A stretch of 64,000 bases of DNA from Treponema sp. Marseille-Q4130 (GCF_014334325.1 NZ_JACSET010000001.1:217777-281776); one strand, 5' to 3'; shown: positions 7,367 through 17,189, counted from the stretch's first letter. Numbers and translations are program-made. Notes: generated from the letters alone by a model not told the origin.

Positions 7367-8166
7367 TTGAATTGAAAAATATTGCGATAACGTTCAATCC
7401 CGGCACCGCAGACGAAAACACGGCGCTGAAAAATATCGACTTGACGATTAATAAGAGCGACTTTATCACGGTGATCGGATCGAACGGAGCGGGAAAGTCG
7501 ACGCTGTACAATGTCATCGCCGGTACGCTCTCTCCGACTGCCGGAACGATTTCGCTTTCGACGGACGGCTCGGTGCGCGACATCACGAAAGACGAAGAGT
7601 ACAAACGGGCACTGTACATAGGGCGCATCTTTCAAAATCCTCTGCTCGGCACTGCGGGGAAAATGTCGCTCGAAGACAATATGATGATATGCAGCAAAAA
7701 AGGCTGGAAGGGTTTGAAGATCGGCTTGAATGCCCGCACGCGCTCATATTTCCGAAGCGAACTCAAACAGCTGAACATGGGACTTGAAGAGCGCCTCTCC
7801 GACAATGTCGAACAGTTTTCAGGCGGACAGCGGCAAGCGTTGACGCTGCTCATGGCGGTTATGTCGCGTCCGGCTCTTCTTTTGCTCGACGAACATACTG
7901 CAGCCCTCGATCCTTCGAACGCGGAGCTCGTTATGAAGCTGACAAAGCGCTTTGCGGAATCCTACAATCTTACCGTGATGATGGTGACGCACAATATGCA
8001 GCACGCGCTCGACTACGGCAATCGTCTTATCATGATGGATAAAGGTGAAATCATCTTCGACATAGCCGGAGACGAAAAAAAGAATTTGACGATGGACGAT
8101 ATCGTACAGCGCTTCCGCTCCATAAAAAAGACGGAGCTTACGAGCGACCGCATGATATTGCAGTGA
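7363..8166 (+). CDS. ABC transporter ATP-binding protein (partner of the 6434 permease)
   Basis: A 267-residue ATPase with Walker A GSNGAGKST, signature FSGGQRQAL, Walker B ALLLLDEHTAALDP (His replaces the usual Pro of DEPT, as in this subfamily) and switch VTHNMQHAL. Its start overlaps the permease stop (ATGA). Both belong to the LivG/TrpZ-like class. The operon appears to end here: about 255 bp without a gene follow before the next start. Confidence 0.92.
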   Translation: MIELKNIAITFNPGTADENTALKNIDLTINKSDFITVIGSNGAGKSTLYNVIAGTLSPTAGTISLSTDGSVRDITKDEEYKRALYIGRIFQNPLLGTAGKMSLEDNMMICSKKGWKGLKIGLNARTRSYFRSELKQLNMGLEERLSDNVEQFSGGQRQALTLLMAVMSRPALLLLDEHTAALDPSNAELVMKLTKRFAESYNLTVMMVTHNMQHALDYGNRLIMMDKGEIIFDIAGDEKKNLTMDDIVQRFRSIKKTELTSDRMILQ

Positions 8167-8421
8167 AAGAGCGTCGCAGCGTTTCCTTCGTTGCTCTCGT
8201 ATAAATTCGATCGAAGCGCCGCCTTGCCGCCCCTGTCCGAAATGACGGACGCTTGCCGTTCATGCGGAGAAGCGTTATACTTTTCAGCGCAGATGTTACG
8301 TTTGTGATAGCCTACAGCCGAATCCCTTGCGGCGGCATTACCGGCGCCCACGGCGCGCCGCGTATCAGCATCGACAAAGTATATCAACTACCTACATTAT
8401 TATTTTTCCTCGAGGTGTTTT

Positions 8422-9555
8422 ATGAACAAGTACTTCAAACGGTATGTAGTCGATGCGTTCGGCGGAATGTCGCTCGGCCTTTTTTCCACGCTCATCATCG
8501 GATTGATTATAAAGCAGATCGGCGGATTCTTTCCGTCGGCAGTCGGCTCGGGAGACGCAGTCGGTGCGAGCGCAAGCGTCTATGCATTTCTTGCGTATGC
8601 GGGAAGATTTTTTATGCTCACCGGTCAAGTGCTCACCGTACTCACCGGAGCCGGAATCGCGTGCGGAGTTGCGCATTCGCTCGGTGCGCCGAAGCTTGCT
8701 TTGTACGGAAGTATTCTTACCGGTACGATCGGCGCGTATTCCGTAAAATGCCTCGCCTATGTAAGCGCGGGGCAGGCGGCTTTTATTGCGCAAAACGGGG
8801 GCGTGCTTTTGGCGGGACCGGGAGATCCGCTTTCGGCTTTTGCCGCGGCTTTAGTCGGTGCCGAATGCGGGAGGCTCGTCGCGGGAAAGACTAAAATCGA
8901 TATCGTCGTCGTGCCCGCCGTAACCGTCATCGCAGGTGCCGCCGCCGCATTGCTTTTGGGGCCTTCCCTTGCATCCGCATCGGCCGCTCTCGGAAGCGCC
9001 ATACAAAAGGCGACCGAACTCGAACCCTTTTGGATGGGCATCGTGCTTTCCGTCGTCATGGGGATGATTTTAACGCTGCCCATAAGTTCCGCGGCTATCG
9101 CGATCATACTCGGCATGACGGGGATCGCGGGAGGAGCTGCGACTGCGGGCTGCTGCGCGCAGATGATCGGCTTTGCCGTCATCAGTTTTCGCGATAACGG
9201 CTTTAACGGTTTTTTCGCGCAGGGACTCGGAACGTCTATGCTGCAGATCCCGAACATCTGCAAAAACCCCTTCATATGGATTCCGCCGACACTCGCTTCG
9301 GCGATCACCGGCCCCGTCGCTTCGTGCCTTTTTAAGATGCGTACGCTTCCTGCGGGAGCGGGTATGGGAACGAGCGGACTCGTCGGACCGATCATGACGT
9401 TTCAAGCGATGCAGGGAGCCGAGAGCGCTTTTCTTATCATCGTAAAGATACTTGCAGTCGATGTGATTTTCCCGGCCGTACTCGCATACGGCTTTTATGC
9501 CGCGCTTCGCGCCAGGGGCTTGATCCGCGACGGCGATATGAAACTTGCCGCGTAG
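8422..9555 (+). CDS. PfoR-like membrane protein (PTS_EIIC_2 family)
   Basis: The 377-residue, glycine/alanine-rich membrane protein has about ten hydrophobic segments. The pattern GGMSLGLFSTLIIGLIIKQIG, the central ILTLPISSAAIAIILG and the GAGMGTSGLVGPIMTF motif match the PTS_EIIC_2 family, which includes PfoR, named for its effect on perfringolysin in Clostridium. Despite the name, no PTS EIIA or EIIB domain or gene is nearby, so a phosphotransfer role is doubtful. GAGGTG precedes the ATG. It is probably transcribed alone; the substrate is unknown. Confidence 0.8.
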   Translation: MNKYFKRYVVDAFGGMSLGLFSTLIIGLIIKQIGGFFPSAVGSGDAVGASASVYAFLAYAGRFFMLTGQVLTVLTGAGIACGVAHSLGAPKLALYGSILTGTIGAYSVKCLAYVSAGQAAFIAQNGGVLLAGPGDPLSAFAAALVGAECGRLVAGKTKIDIVVVPAVTVIAGAAAALLLGPSLASASAALGSAIQKATELEPFWMGIVLSVVMGMILTLPISSAAIAIILGMTGIAGGAATAGCCAQMIGFAVISFRDNGFNGFFAQGLGTSMLQIPNICKNPFIWIPPTLASAITGPVASCLFKMRTLPAGAGMGTSGLVGPIMTFQAMQGAESAFLIIVKILAVDVIFPAVLAYGFYAALRARGLIRDGDMKLAA

Positions 9556-9623
9556 CGGGAATCCGTACGATGGTGTGCGGCTCATCCGCGTTCCGGACGC
9601 GCGTCGGCGGAAATCCGTACCGC

Positions 9624-9652
9624 AAGACATGAAAGAGCGAATATGCTAAAAT
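9624..9652 (+). promoter_or_regulatory. Candidate promoter of the NhaC gene
   Basis: AAGACA (9624-9629), a 17-bp spacer, TAAAAT (9647-9652). It would give a leader of about 28 nt before the ATG, with TGGAGGA as ribosome binding site. Confidence 0.4.
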
Positions 9653-9686
9653 AGACCATTCTGTCATATCCATTTGGAGGATCACA

Positions 9687-11300
9687 ATGACCAGTTTCGG
9701 TATGTGGGGCATCATCCCCCCGCTTTTAACAATCGTGCTTGCGTTCGTCACCAAAGACGTGATCGTATCGCTCTTTCTCGGAATTTTATCGGGCACGCTT
9801 ATCGTCGCAGGAGGCAATCCCGCCCTTGCGCTCATGCATCTCACCGATGCGCTCGCTTCTTCTCTCGCCGACGGATGGAATATCCGCATTTTTCTTTTTT
9901 GCGCGCTGCTCGGAGGCCTTGTCGGTATGCTGTCGAAGACCGGAGCCGCAGGCGCCTTCGGCAGATGGGCATCGCTGAAATTGAAAACGAGCAAGGGCTC
10001 GCTTATCATGTCGTTCATATTCGGTTTGATAATTTTCATCGACGATTATTTCAACTCGCTTACCGTCGGTACGATCATGCGTCCGATCTGCGATAAGACG
10101 AAAGTCGCGCGCGCAAAACTTGCCTACGTGCTCGATTCGACGGCGGCTCCCGTGTGCATCATCGCTCCGATTTCAAGCTGGGTGGTCACCGTCATGTCGA
10201 TCGTAAAGGGTGCGGAAGGCTTTGATGCATTGCAAATGACGCCGTTCGAATTTTTTATACGTTCCATACCGTACAACCTCTACGCGCTCGGCACGCTCGT
10301 TTTCGTACTCGTTATCATTTTAACAAAACGCGACTTCGGTCCGATGAAATCTTCCGAAGCGCGTGCGGCGGAAGGAAAACTTTTTTATGAAAGAAAATAC
10401 GGAGCGGTTGCGGGAGAAGTCGAAAACACCGTAAACGATTCGGCAAAGCCTGCCGATATGCTCTTTCCGATCATCGTCCTCATTGCGACGGCGCTGATCT
10501 TTTTTCCGGTGACGACGTGGATGAGCGCAGTCGACGGCAAATCGATTATGTCGTTCACCGATGCCGCACGCTCGATTCCGCTCGGAGACGCATTCAAAGA
10601 TACCGACGCGTCTGTCGCGCTTTTTTATGCCATCATCTTTACGATATTCGCAACGTATATTTATTATATCGCAAGAAAATTGTTAAACTTGAGCGGAGCG
10701 GGTGAAGCGCTCCGCGACGGTATCAAATCGATGATACCGGCTCTCATCATTTTGTCGATGGCGTGGACAATCGGAACGATTATTAAATCTTCGCCTTCCG
10801 ACGGAGGACTCGGACTCGGCGTCTATCTTTCGGAAATCGTCGTTACGCGCCGTTTTCCGCTCGAACTCATTCCCGTCATCGTCTTTGCACTTTCGGCTCT
10901 CATTTCGTTTGCGACCGGCACGAGCTGGGGTACCTTCGGCATTATGATTCCGCTTGTCATGCCGATCGCGACGGGACTTGCGCAGGCGAAGGGCTTGCCG
11001 CAAGAGGCATTCGTCAACGCATGCATGATCTGCATCGCAGCCGTCGTCGGAGGCGCCGTGTTCGGCGATCACGCATCCCCCATTTCCGATACGACGATCC
11101 TTTCGTCCACGGGAGCGGGCTGTCCGCACCTCGAACACGTCGCGACGCAGATGCCCTACGCGGTGTTTATCGCGCTCTGTTCGGCGATCGGTTTTATCGC
11201 AGGCGGTTTTTCGGAAAATATAATTGCCGCGTGGCTTTCGTTCGCGCTTGTCCTCGTTATCGGCATCGTATTTTTGCCGAAAGCGATGAAATCGAAATAA
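9687..11300 (+). CDS. NhaC-family Na+/H+ antiporter
   Basis: This 537-residue inner-membrane protein has about twelve hydrophobic segments. Features of the NhaC superfamily include GLIIFIDDYFNSLTVGTIMRP early, SAPVC-like STAAPVCIIAPISSWV, FATGTSWGTFGIMIPL and VFGDHASPISDTTILSS near the C-terminus. The family exchanges Na+ or organic ions for protons or other ions, so ion homeostasis is likely, but some members carry malate/lactate or amino acids. TTGGAGGA lies seven bases before the ATG. It is monocistronic; the convergent sirtuin gene follows. Confidence 0.9.
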   Translation: MTSFGMWGIIPPLLTIVLAFVTKDVIVSLFLGILSGTLIVAGGNPALALMHLTDALASSLADGWNIRIFLFCALLGGLVGMLSKTGAAGAFGRWASLKLKTSKGSLIMSFIFGLIIFIDDYFNSLTVGTIMRPICDKTKVARAKLAYVLDSTAAPVCIIAPISSWVVTVMSIVKGAEGFDALQMTPFEFFIRSIPYNLYALGTLVFVLVIILTKRDFGPMKSSEARAAEGKLFYERKYGAVAGEVENTVNDSAKPADMLFPIIVLIATALIFFPVTTWMSAVDGKSIMSFTDAARSIPLGDAFKDTDASVALFYAIIFTIFATYIYYIARKLLNLSGAGEALRDGIKSMIPALIILSMAWTIGTIIKSSPSDGGLGLGVYLSEIVVTRRFPLELIPVIVFALSALISFATGTSWGTFGIMIPLVMPIATGLAQAKGLPQEAFVNACMICIAAVVGGAVFGDHASPISDTTILSSTGAGCPHLEHVATQMPYAVFIALCSAIGFIAGGFSENIIAAWLSFALVLVIGIVFLPKAMKSK

Positions 11301-11321
11301 CGCAATTTCTAAAATGAAACT

Positions 11322-11345
11322 CTCGGCGGGGCGCTCGCCGAGAGT
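11322..11345. terminator. Terminator hairpin between convergent NhaC and cobB
   Basis: CTCTCGGCG pairs with CGCCGAGAG over a short loop. On the minus strand it is followed by TTTCATTTT, so it best serves the sirtuin gene, though it may act both ways. Confidence 0.6.
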
Positions 11346-11387
11346 GTAGGGTACGTGCCGTGTTCGAATCGATTTAATAATTTCCGT

Positions 11388-12143
11388 TTACGCGGTTTTT
11401 ACGGCGCTGAGCACTTTTCCGATCGAATCGTGGATGACGAGCGTTGCGATCGCATCGCCTTCCGTTGCGACTTTATTGATGACGACGAGTTTGTTTCCGC
11501 GGTAATAGTTTACGAGGCTTGCTGCGGGGTAGACGACGAGAGAGGTGCCGCCGATGATGAGCATGTCCGCGTCCCGTATCGCGCGAATGGCGCCTTCGAT
11601 GCAGGCTCCGTCGAGACCTTCTTCGTAAAGCACGACATCGGGCTTTACGATGCCGCCGCACTTTGTGCAGTGCGGAATGCCGTCGGGAGCGTTCGCGCTT
11701 TCGGCGATAAAATCGATATCGTAGGGAGAACCGCATTTCATACAGTAATTGCGCAGCGTGCTTCCGTGCAGTTCGAATACGTTTTTGCTTCCCGCCGCCT
11801 GATGCAGTCCGTCGATGTTTTGCGTGACGACGGCGGTGAGCTTTCCCGCCTTTTCGAGTTCCGCAAGTTTTTTGTGCGCGACGTTCGGCTGTACACCTTT
11901 AATAATGAGCTTTTCGCGGTAAAAGCGGTAAAACTCCGCGGGATTCGCGTCGAAAAAACTCCTGCTGAGCATTTGTTCGGGAGGATATTTCCATTTTTGG
12001 TGATACAGTCCGTCCGTGCTTCGGAAGTCCGGAATGCCGCTTTCAGTAGAAACTCCTGCTCCTCCGAAAAATACGATAGAGCGGCTTTCGTCTATCATGC
12101 GCTGCAGTTTTGCAATCGCTTTATCGAAATTATTGTCGTTCAT
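11388..12143 (-). CDS. cobB: Sirtuin, NAD-dependent protein deacylase
   Basis: A 251-residue sirtuin with all core motifs: FFGGAGVSTESGIPDFRS (NAD binding), VTQNIDGLH (catalytic region), ELHGS with the catalytic His, two Cys-x2-Cys pairs for zinc (CMKCG, CTKCG), KPDVVLYEEGLD and GGTSLVVYPAA. It removes acyl groups from lysines using NAD. The ATG at 12143 has no good Shine-Dalgarno, but a -10 hexamer lies exactly six bases upstream, so it may be translated from a leaderless mRNA (see the promoter entry). Monocistronic, convergent with NhaC. Confidence 0.95.
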   Translation of the reverse strand: MNDNNFDKAIAKLQRMIDESRSIVFFGGAGVSTESGIPDFRSTDGLYHQKWKYPPEQMLSRSFFDANPAEFYRFYREKLIIKGVQPNVAHKKLAELEKAGKLTAVVTQNIDGLHQAAGSKNVFELHGSTLRNYCMKCGSPYDIDFIAESANAPDGIPHCTKCGGIVKPDVVLYEEGLDGACIEGAIRAIRDADMLIIGGTSLVVYPAASLVNYYRGNKLVVINKVATEGDAIATLVIHDSIGKVLSAVKTA

Positions 12144-12149
12144 AGCCTC

Positions 12150-12179
12150 AGTATAGCGTATTTTGCCGCACGGCGTCAG
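12150..12179 (-). promoter_or_regulatory. Promoter of cobB placing the start at the ATG
   Basis: On the minus strand CTGACG (12179-12174), an 18-bp spacer, TATACT (12155-12150), then six bases to the ATG at 12143. The predicted RNA would begin at or next to the start codon. Confidence 0.55.
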
Positions 12180-12289
12180 TTCCTTTGTACGTATGTAAGA
12201 TGATAAATGCGGTCGCTTGCGTTTTATTTTGTGTATATCGATTTACCCTATCTCTGTCGTCCGGAAGCCTCTAATCTCTTGCAGCATTC

Positions 12290-12319
12290 TTGACAGTACG
12301 GTCGAAATTTTGTTATAGT
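12290..12319 (+). promoter_or_regulatory. Promoter of the tRNA-Ala gene
   Basis: A perfect TTGACA (12290-12295) and TATAGT (12314-12319), about 18 bp apart, end 15 bp before the tRNA. Confidence 0.7.
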
Positions 12320-12334
12320 ACATAAAAAGAATAC

Positions 12335-12408
<74 letters not shown>

Positions 12409-12446
12409 ATTTTAGGTAAAACCTGACTTTCCTGCCTGTTGATATA

Positions 12447-12476
12447 TTGATTAAAACTAGGTCTTTGTGATAGTAT
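12447..12476 (+). promoter_or_regulatory. Candidate promoter of the second tRNA
   Basis: TTGATT (12447-12452), an 18-bp spacer, TAGTAT (12471-12476), 12 bp before the tRNA. Confidence 0.45.
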
Positions 12477-12488
12477 TGTTGGCAATTC

Positions 12489-12562
12489 GGGCCATTAGCT
12501 CAGTCGGTTAGAGCAGAGGACTCATAATCCTTTGGTCGTTTGTTCAAGTCAAACATGGCCCA
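12489..12562 (+). tRNA. tRNA with CAT anticodon (elongator Met, or Ile2)
   Basis: 74-nt cloverleaf: acceptor GGGCCAT/ATGGCCC, D arm GCTC/GAGC, anticodon arm with loop CTCATAA (anticodon CAT), T arm GTTTG/CAAAC with loop TTCAAGT, discriminator A. The 3' sequence continues CCT, so CCA is not encoded. Lacking the three G-C pairs of initiator tRNA, it is either elongator Met or the lysidine-modified Ile2; a covariance or TFAM-type test would decide. Confidence 0.9.
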
Positions 12563-12566
12563 CCTC

Positions 12567-12607
12567 AAGGATTTGCGATTCGTTTCGGATTGTAAATCCT
12601 TTTTTTA
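12567..12607 (+). terminator. Terminator after the tRNA genes
   Basis: AAGGATTT (12567-12574) pairs with AAATCCTT (12594-12601), followed directly by a T-run. Confidence 0.75.
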
Positions 12608-12657
12608 TTCGTGCGGAGGGTTTAATACCCCGACGCGAGCGTCGGGGTTGTTGATTA
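12606..12657. repeat. Dispersed repeat R4, copy 1
   Basis: ATTCGTGCGGAGGGTTTAAT followed by a CCCCGACGC/GCGTCGGGG hairpin and TTGTTGATTA. Related copies lie at 20064 (inverted), 24225, 47665 (inverted, partial) and 55011, always just outside genes. Confidence 0.75.
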
Positions 12658-12750
12658 ATTTCGGGAAAGCAAACGTTCATTGAAATTCAACAGTCGAACA
12701 AAATATCAATTTTGGAGAATGTTGAATTAGTGCGCACCTTGCGGACGTTC

Positions 12751-14889
12751 CTATATCTTAAACTTCCCGACTTCACGCGCCAAATTGTCGATACTCTGTT
12801 TGTTCTTTTGTGTGAGCGTACTTACTTCCTGTACGGCTTTATTGATTTCCACGGCGCCCGTGGCCATCTCGTTCATGCTGTCGGTAATGATGCGCGTCAA
12901 ATCGTCGAGTTTACGCATTTCCTGTGCGACGCCTTCGCCGCCTTTGAGCATCTCTTCGGAACCGGACTGTACTTCCATGGTTACCGAGTTGATCTTTTTA
13001 ATTGCCGCGAGCACTTCTTTACTGCCGTTTTCCTGTTCTTTCATCGCTTCGGTGAGGCGGGCGCTCATGTCTTTAACCTGTTCGGCTAAGTTGAAAATCG
13101 CATTGAATTTTTCTTCGACGGTTTTGGAAGACGTCGAAAGCGTTTCGATCTCTCCGGAGAGCGTTTTCAGCGTCGACGTTATCGCTTTTCCCTGAGTCGC
13201 CGAATCTTCGGCAAGTTTGCGGATTTCATCGGCGACGACGGCAAAGCCCCTTCCAGCTTCGCCCGCATGGGCCGCTTCGATGGCGGCGTTCATGGCGAGC
13301 AGGTTCGTTTGACTTGCAATATGCTGAATGACGCTCGACGCTTCCATGAGTGAACCCGATTCTTCTGTGATTTTTTGCGCTATATCGTTTGATGTGACGA
13401 GCGTGCCTTTGCCCTCGCTGGTTGCGGATGCAAGATTTTTTATGGCTTCATCGGTTCTGTCGAGCGTTTGTCCGATCGCGGCGATGTTCGCAACCATCTC
13501 TTCCACCGATGCGGAAGACTGAGTAACGCTCGCCGCCTGTGCTTCGATGCTGCTGTTCAGCTGTCTTATCGTCCGGATGATCTCTTCGATCGTTGCCGCC
13601 GTTTCGGTAACGCTTGCGCTTTGCGTCAGCGTCTGTTGTTTTACGCCGTCGATATTCGCGCTGATTTCGTGAACGGCGCTCGCGGTTTCGGTCATATTCG
13701 ATGCGAGGTCGTTTCCGATATCGGTCATCGTATCGCTGTTCGTATCGACGGTACGTATGGACGAACCGATCTTTTCGATCGTTTCGTTAAAGTATTTGCA
13801 TACGTCCGTCACTTCGTCGTTGCCGCTTATCGGCAAGCGCACAGTCAAATCGCCTTCGCCTTGTGCGATATCTTTCAGGGCGTTCGCTGCGAGCCGAACG
13901 GGTTTAACCATTTGCGTAGCGATAAAATAAATAATACCGAATACCGTAATTAAAATGAGTATGCCGATGATGAGCATCCAACGGCTCAATGCATTCACTT
14001 CTCCCATAAATTCTTCATACGGAGCGTTGATAACGACCGTCCAGTCGGCTGCATGAAGCTTTGCGGATGCCGCGACTTTTGAAACGCCTTCGTATGTATA
14101 CGAACCTATGACAGGTTCTGTCGAAGCTCTGGCTTTGGATTCAAATGTTCCGATGGAAACCAGTGAGGGATCGGTTTTTGCCTCTTCGGAAGCGTTGGAC
14201 ATTTGCGTTACAAGTTCGGCATCCTGGTCTGCGATGGATGTTCCCGTTGACCCGATGATGTAACAGTTTCCCGTTTGTCCGATGACGATATCTTTGATAT
14301 TATCCCGCAGTTGGAGACCGGAAATGTCGGCGGACAAAACGCCGCAGATGTTTTCGCCTTCATCGTAGATCGGAACGGCAACCGTAATGACGAGCGTATG
14401 ATTTGCCCGTTCGATATACGGTTCGGAAATAAAATCTTTTCCCGAAAGCGCGTTTTGAAACCATACCCTGTCCGCTACTTGGACTGTACCGCCGTCATAA
14501 TAAAACGTTCCCCGCGGATCGCTTATATCGAGTTCGACGATGGAAGCGTTTTGCGCCGCTTCTTTTTTTAACAATGCGACTCGTTCCGCGTATGAATAAG
14601 AAGAATCGTACAGTGCGGGTATGCGCGCTATGCCTTCGAGAAATTGGAAGAGAGCATTTATTCTGCCGTCGACGATTTCAGTCGTGTCAATAGCTTTGTC
14701 GGTGAGATGCGCTTCTACTTTTTCGATGACCGCTTTACGCGCGGTATGAATCGCAAGAACGCTTTCGATCAATATGGCTAGGGCGATCAGACCGCCGAAA
14801 ATAATAATTAATTTTTTACGGATCGAAAACAGCTTTTTCCCGGTTGCATCGTTTATCCCAGTCTTAATGGGCGCGGCGTTCTTTTCCAT
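12751..14889 (-). CDS. Methyl-accepting chemotaxis protein with dCACHE sensor domain
   Basis: A 712-residue chemoreceptor. The order is a short cytoplasmic N-terminus, TM1 (about 28-50), a periplasmic dCACHE domain with STDQDAELV-type and [24 protein letters not shown] motifs (about 50-298), TM2 (about 300-322), HAMP (about 323-376), and a long methylation/signalling coiled coil. Its tip [20 protein letters not shown] lies near residue 535. There is no C-terminal CheR-binding pentapeptide. GGAG lies 12 bases before the ATG. The dCACHE fold suggests a small-molecule ligand such as an amino acid; the ligand cannot be read from sequence. Confidence 0.95.
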   Translation of the reverse strand: MEKNAAPIKTGINDATGKKLFSIRKKLIIIFGGLIALAILIESVLAIHTARKAVIEKVEAHLTDKAIDTTEIVDGRINALFQFLEGIARIPALYDSSYSYAERVALLKKEAAQNASIVELDISDPRGTFYYDGGTVQVADRVWFQNALSGKDFISEPYIERANHTLVITVAVPIYDEGENICGVLSADISGLQLRDNIKDIVIGQTGNCYIIGSTGTSIADQDAELVTQMSNASEEAKTDPSLVSIGTFESKARASTEPVIGSYTYEGVSKVAASAKLHAADWTVVINAPYEEFMGEVNALSRWMLIIGILILITVFGIIYFIATQMVKPVRLAANALKDIAQGEGDLTVRLPISGNDEVTDVCKYFNETIEKIGSSIRTVDTNSDTMTDIGNDLASNMTETASAVHEISANIDGVKQQTLTQSASVTETAATIEEIIRTIRQLNSSIEAQAASVTQSSASVEEMVANIAAIGQTLDRTDEAIKNLASATSEGKGTLVTSNDIAQKITEESGSLMEASSVIQHIASQTNLLAMNAAIEAAHAGEAGRGFAVVADEIRKLAEDSATQGKAITSTLKTLSGEIETLSTSSKTVEEKFNAIFNLAEQVKDMSARLTEAMKEQENGSKEVLAAIKKINSVTMEVQSGSEEMLKGGEGVAQEMRKLDDLTRIITDSMNEMATGAVEINKAVQEVSTLTQKNKQSIDNLAREVGKFKI

Positions 14890-15039
14890 AATTCGGCGAG
14901 GCTCCTTTTTTCGTATATCTGTCGGAATGACCTTTCACTCTGTTTGTTCAGTATATGTATTTTAGCGAATTACGTCCACTTGCGCAAACGTATCCGTTTT
15001 CAAGCGTGACGGGCACGGCTGTTCCGTACGATCGCCGTT

Positions 15040-15741
15040 TCAGTCTGCAATCTTCGTTCCGATAAAGCTTTTGCCGTCGAGGATATTTTTTATATTTTCG
15101 ATATTTTTTCCGGATGCGCAAATCACCGTCAAAGAAAGAGAAGCGGCTTTTTTGCTTGCGATCGGATCGAAAGGCACGTTTTTCCCCGGCGTCCACGTAT
15201 CGCCGACGATTTTTCGGAAGTCTTTCCATGAGATTGTATCGATGGGCTTTGCATCGGGATTGGTGCGAGGATCGTCGGTGTACACTTTTTCGATATTCGA
15301 AAGATTGACGACCGTGTCCGCGCCGAATTTTTCGGCGAGCAGTACGGCATCGTTATCCGTCGAAAAGCCCGGCTTCCATCCCGACGCGACGAGAATTTTT
15401 CCGGTGAACGATATATCCGCCGTCGGATCGGAGACGACATCGTCGAGGCACAGCTCTCCGCAGCAGGCTTTTAAAAGCTCGGCATTGAGCTTAGTCGCCA
15501 TGATACCGATCCGGTCGGCCGCATCGTCCTGCATTTTTCCGACCGATTTTTCGAGCACGTCTCTGTAGGCGCTTTGATAGATGCGGGCGGGCGCGCCGCC
15601 TCCCGAAACGAATATGAGGCGTCGTCCCTGCTCTTTACCGAGCCACGCGCGCGCCATTGCGATAAAACTGTTCAAGAATTCGACATCAGGTTTATCCGGG
15701 GCGATGATCGATCCGCCGACGGAGAGGATTTTCGTTATCAT
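15040..15741 (-). CDS. pyrH: UMP kinase, archaeal/spirochaete type (amino-acid kinase family)
   Basis: The 233-residue protein has the amino-acid-kinase fold: ILSVGGSII near the N-terminus (phosphate binding), FVSGGGAPARIYQ, GKILVASGWKPGFSTDNDAVLLAE and NLSNIEKVYTDDPRTNPDAK, the last matching the nucleotide-binding stretch of archaeal-type UMP kinases. Length and motifs fit PyrH of the archaeal group, which phosphorylates UMP to UDP, rather than glutamate or aspartate kinases. No Shine-Dalgarno precedes the ATG at 15741; a TATAAT lies exactly six bases upstream, predicting a leaderless transcript. Confidence 0.82.
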   Translation of the reverse strand: MITKILSVGGSIIAPDKPDVEFLNSFIAMARAWLGKEQGRRLIFVSGGGAPARIYQSAYRDVLEKSVGKMQDDAADRIGIMATKLNAELLKACCGELCLDDVVSDPTADISFTGKILVASGWKPGFSTDNDAVLLAEKFGADTVVNLSNIEKVYTDDPRTNPDAKPIDTISWKDFRKIVGDTWTPGKNVPFDPIASKKAASLSLTVICASGKNIENIKNILDGKSFIGTKIAD

Positions 15742-15747
15742 AGCGCC

Positions 15748-15776
15748 ATTATAAAACCAATCGATTGCAAACGCAA
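15748..15776 (-). promoter_or_regulatory. Promoter of pyrH placing the start at the ATG
   Basis: Minus strand: TTGCGT (15776-15771), a 17-bp spacer, TATAAT (15753-15748), then six bases to the ATG at 15741. This is a near-consensus promoter. Confidence 0.7.
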
Positions 15777-15833
15777 GGTGTCGGGTGTAAACTCATCCTT
15801 TTCGAAAACCGCACACTTTACGAAATCGAACTG

Positions 15834-16970
15834 CTATCGACTCAGCGATTCGAGCGGAATGAGAGCCGGAGACGTCGTCGGATTTTCGAGTGCGAGGTAT
15901 TGTTCGAGAAGCGCCTTTTGCTGTGCGCTCAAGCGGGAAGGCACTTGCACGACGATTTTAACGTAGAGGTCTCCGCGGCGGGAAGTGCCCGTGTACGGTA
16001 CGCCTTCGCCTTTGATACGTAAAAGTTTTCCGTTCGACGTCCCCGCAGGCACTTTAACGCTCACGCGCTTATCGTCGAGGAGCGGTATCGTTATCTCGGC
16101 ACCGAGGGATGCCTGTGCCATCGTGATCGGGACGGCGCAGTAGAGATCCTGCCCCGAACGCTCGAAAAAGCGGTCTTCGGCGACGTGGATGACGACGATC
16201 AAGTCCCCCGCCGGTCCGCCGTTTTGTCCCGCATCTCCCTGATGGGGGATATCGATTCGCTTGCCGTTGTCGACGCCTGCTGGAATCGTCAGCGTCATCA
16301 TTTTATTTTTTTCCTGCACGCCCGACCCGTGACATACGGAACACGGCTTGTCGATGATCGTTCCCGTTCCGCGGCAGGTCGGGCAGGTTTGCTGCATTGC
16401 AAAAAATCCCGAACTTCGCCTGATCTGACCCGTTCCCTGACACGAGGGACAAGTTTTGCGGCTTGAGCCGACAGCGCCGCCCGTGCCGTGACAGGTCTCG
16501 CAGACTTCGTTATGCGTAAAGCGGATTTCGGCTTTCGTACCGAATACCGCAGCTTTAAATGATATTTCCAAATCGTAGCGGAGCGTCGCACCCTGAGCAT
16601 GCCCGTCGGAAGATCTCTGCGAAGATGAAAATCCGCCGCCGAAGATGTTTTCGAATATGTCGCCGAATCCGCCGCCCATGCCGCCGAAAAGATCGCTGAA
16701 ATCGTGAAACGCGTGAGAATATTGCGCCCCGCCTGCCGCGCCGTCGACGCCTGCAAAACCGTATTGATCGTAGAGGGGACGCTTTTTGTCGTCGGAAAGC
16801 ACTTCGTAGGCTTCCGTCGCTTCTTTGAATTTTTCTTCGGCCGCTTTATCGCCCGGGTTTCTGTCGGGATGATATTTTATCGCAAGTTTACGGTACGCCT
16901 TTTTAATTTCGTCGAGCGAAGCGCTTTTTTCGACTCCGAGCACTTCGTAATAATCACGTTTTTCCGCCAT
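15834..16970 (-). CDS. dnaJ: Chaperone DnaJ (Hsp40)
   Basis: About 378 residues with the full class I layout: J domain with YHPDRNPGD (HPD motif that stimulates DnaK ATPase), a Gly/Phe-rich linker ([19 protein letters not shown]), four zinc repeats [24 protein letters not shown] and CSVCHGSG, and the C-terminal substrate-binding domain. The ATG at 16970 gives the standard start ([12 protein letters not shown]); a TTG four codons upstream is in frame. It lies downstream of dnaK, separated by 207 bp holding a terminator and a palindromic repeat, so it is probably at least partly uncoupled from dnaK. Confidence 0.97.
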   Translation of the reverse strand: MAEKRDYYEVLGVEKSASLDEIKKAYRKLAIKYHPDRNPGDKAAEEKFKEATEAYEVLSDDKKRPLYDQYGFAGVDGAAGGAQYSHAFHDFSDLFGGMGGGFGDIFENIFGGGFSSSQRSSDGHAQGATLRYDLEISFKAAVFGTKAEIRFTHNEVCETCHGTGGAVGSSRKTCPSCQGTGQIRRSSGFFAMQQTCPTCRGTGTIIDKPCSVCHGSGVQEKNKMMTLTIPAGVDNGKRIDIPHQGDAGQNGGPAGDLIVVIHVAEDRFFERSGQDLYCAVPITMAQASLGAEITIPLLDDKRVSVKVPAGTSNGKLLRIKGEGVPYTGTSRRGDLYVKIVVQVPSRLSAQQKALLEQYLALENPTTSPALIPLESLSR

Positions 16971-17004
16971 ATCTTCTGCCAAAAATCAATATTGGGCAAA
17001 ACCG

Positions 17005-17030
17005 TCTCTGAAAACTGCAATTTTCAGAGA
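17005..17030. repeat. Palindromic repeat R3, copy 2
   Basis: A 26-bp near-palindrome (TCTCTGAAAACTGCA with the matching arm), between dnaK and dnaJ. Compared with the copy at 5515, A-T pairs become G-C pairs on both arms, and both copies are followed by a CCCT motif. Confidence 0.65.
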
Positions 17031-17055
17031 TGCCCTATTAAAAAAAACTATAGCA

Positions 17056-17093
17056 TAAAAAACACCTCCGACGCAATCGTACGGAGGTGTTTT
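17056..17093 (-). terminator. Terminator of dnaK
   Basis: AACACCTCCG (17061-17070) and its complement (17081-17090) form a 10-bp stem. On the minus strand it is followed by TTTTTTATG, a typical intrinsic terminator about 95 bp past the dnaK stop. Confidence 0.8.
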
Positions 17094-17189
17094 CACGCCT
17101 TACGGGAGCCGCCGGATACAACGCCTGCGGCACTCATATCCGTTGCAACATACCGGACTTCGCAAAATCGCTGAAGCCCTGTATGCGCT

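Noticed and set aside
12489-12562. Initiator tRNA-fMet
   Set aside because: The anticodon stem lacks the three G-C pairs of initiators and the first acceptor pair is normal; elongator Met or Ile2 fits.
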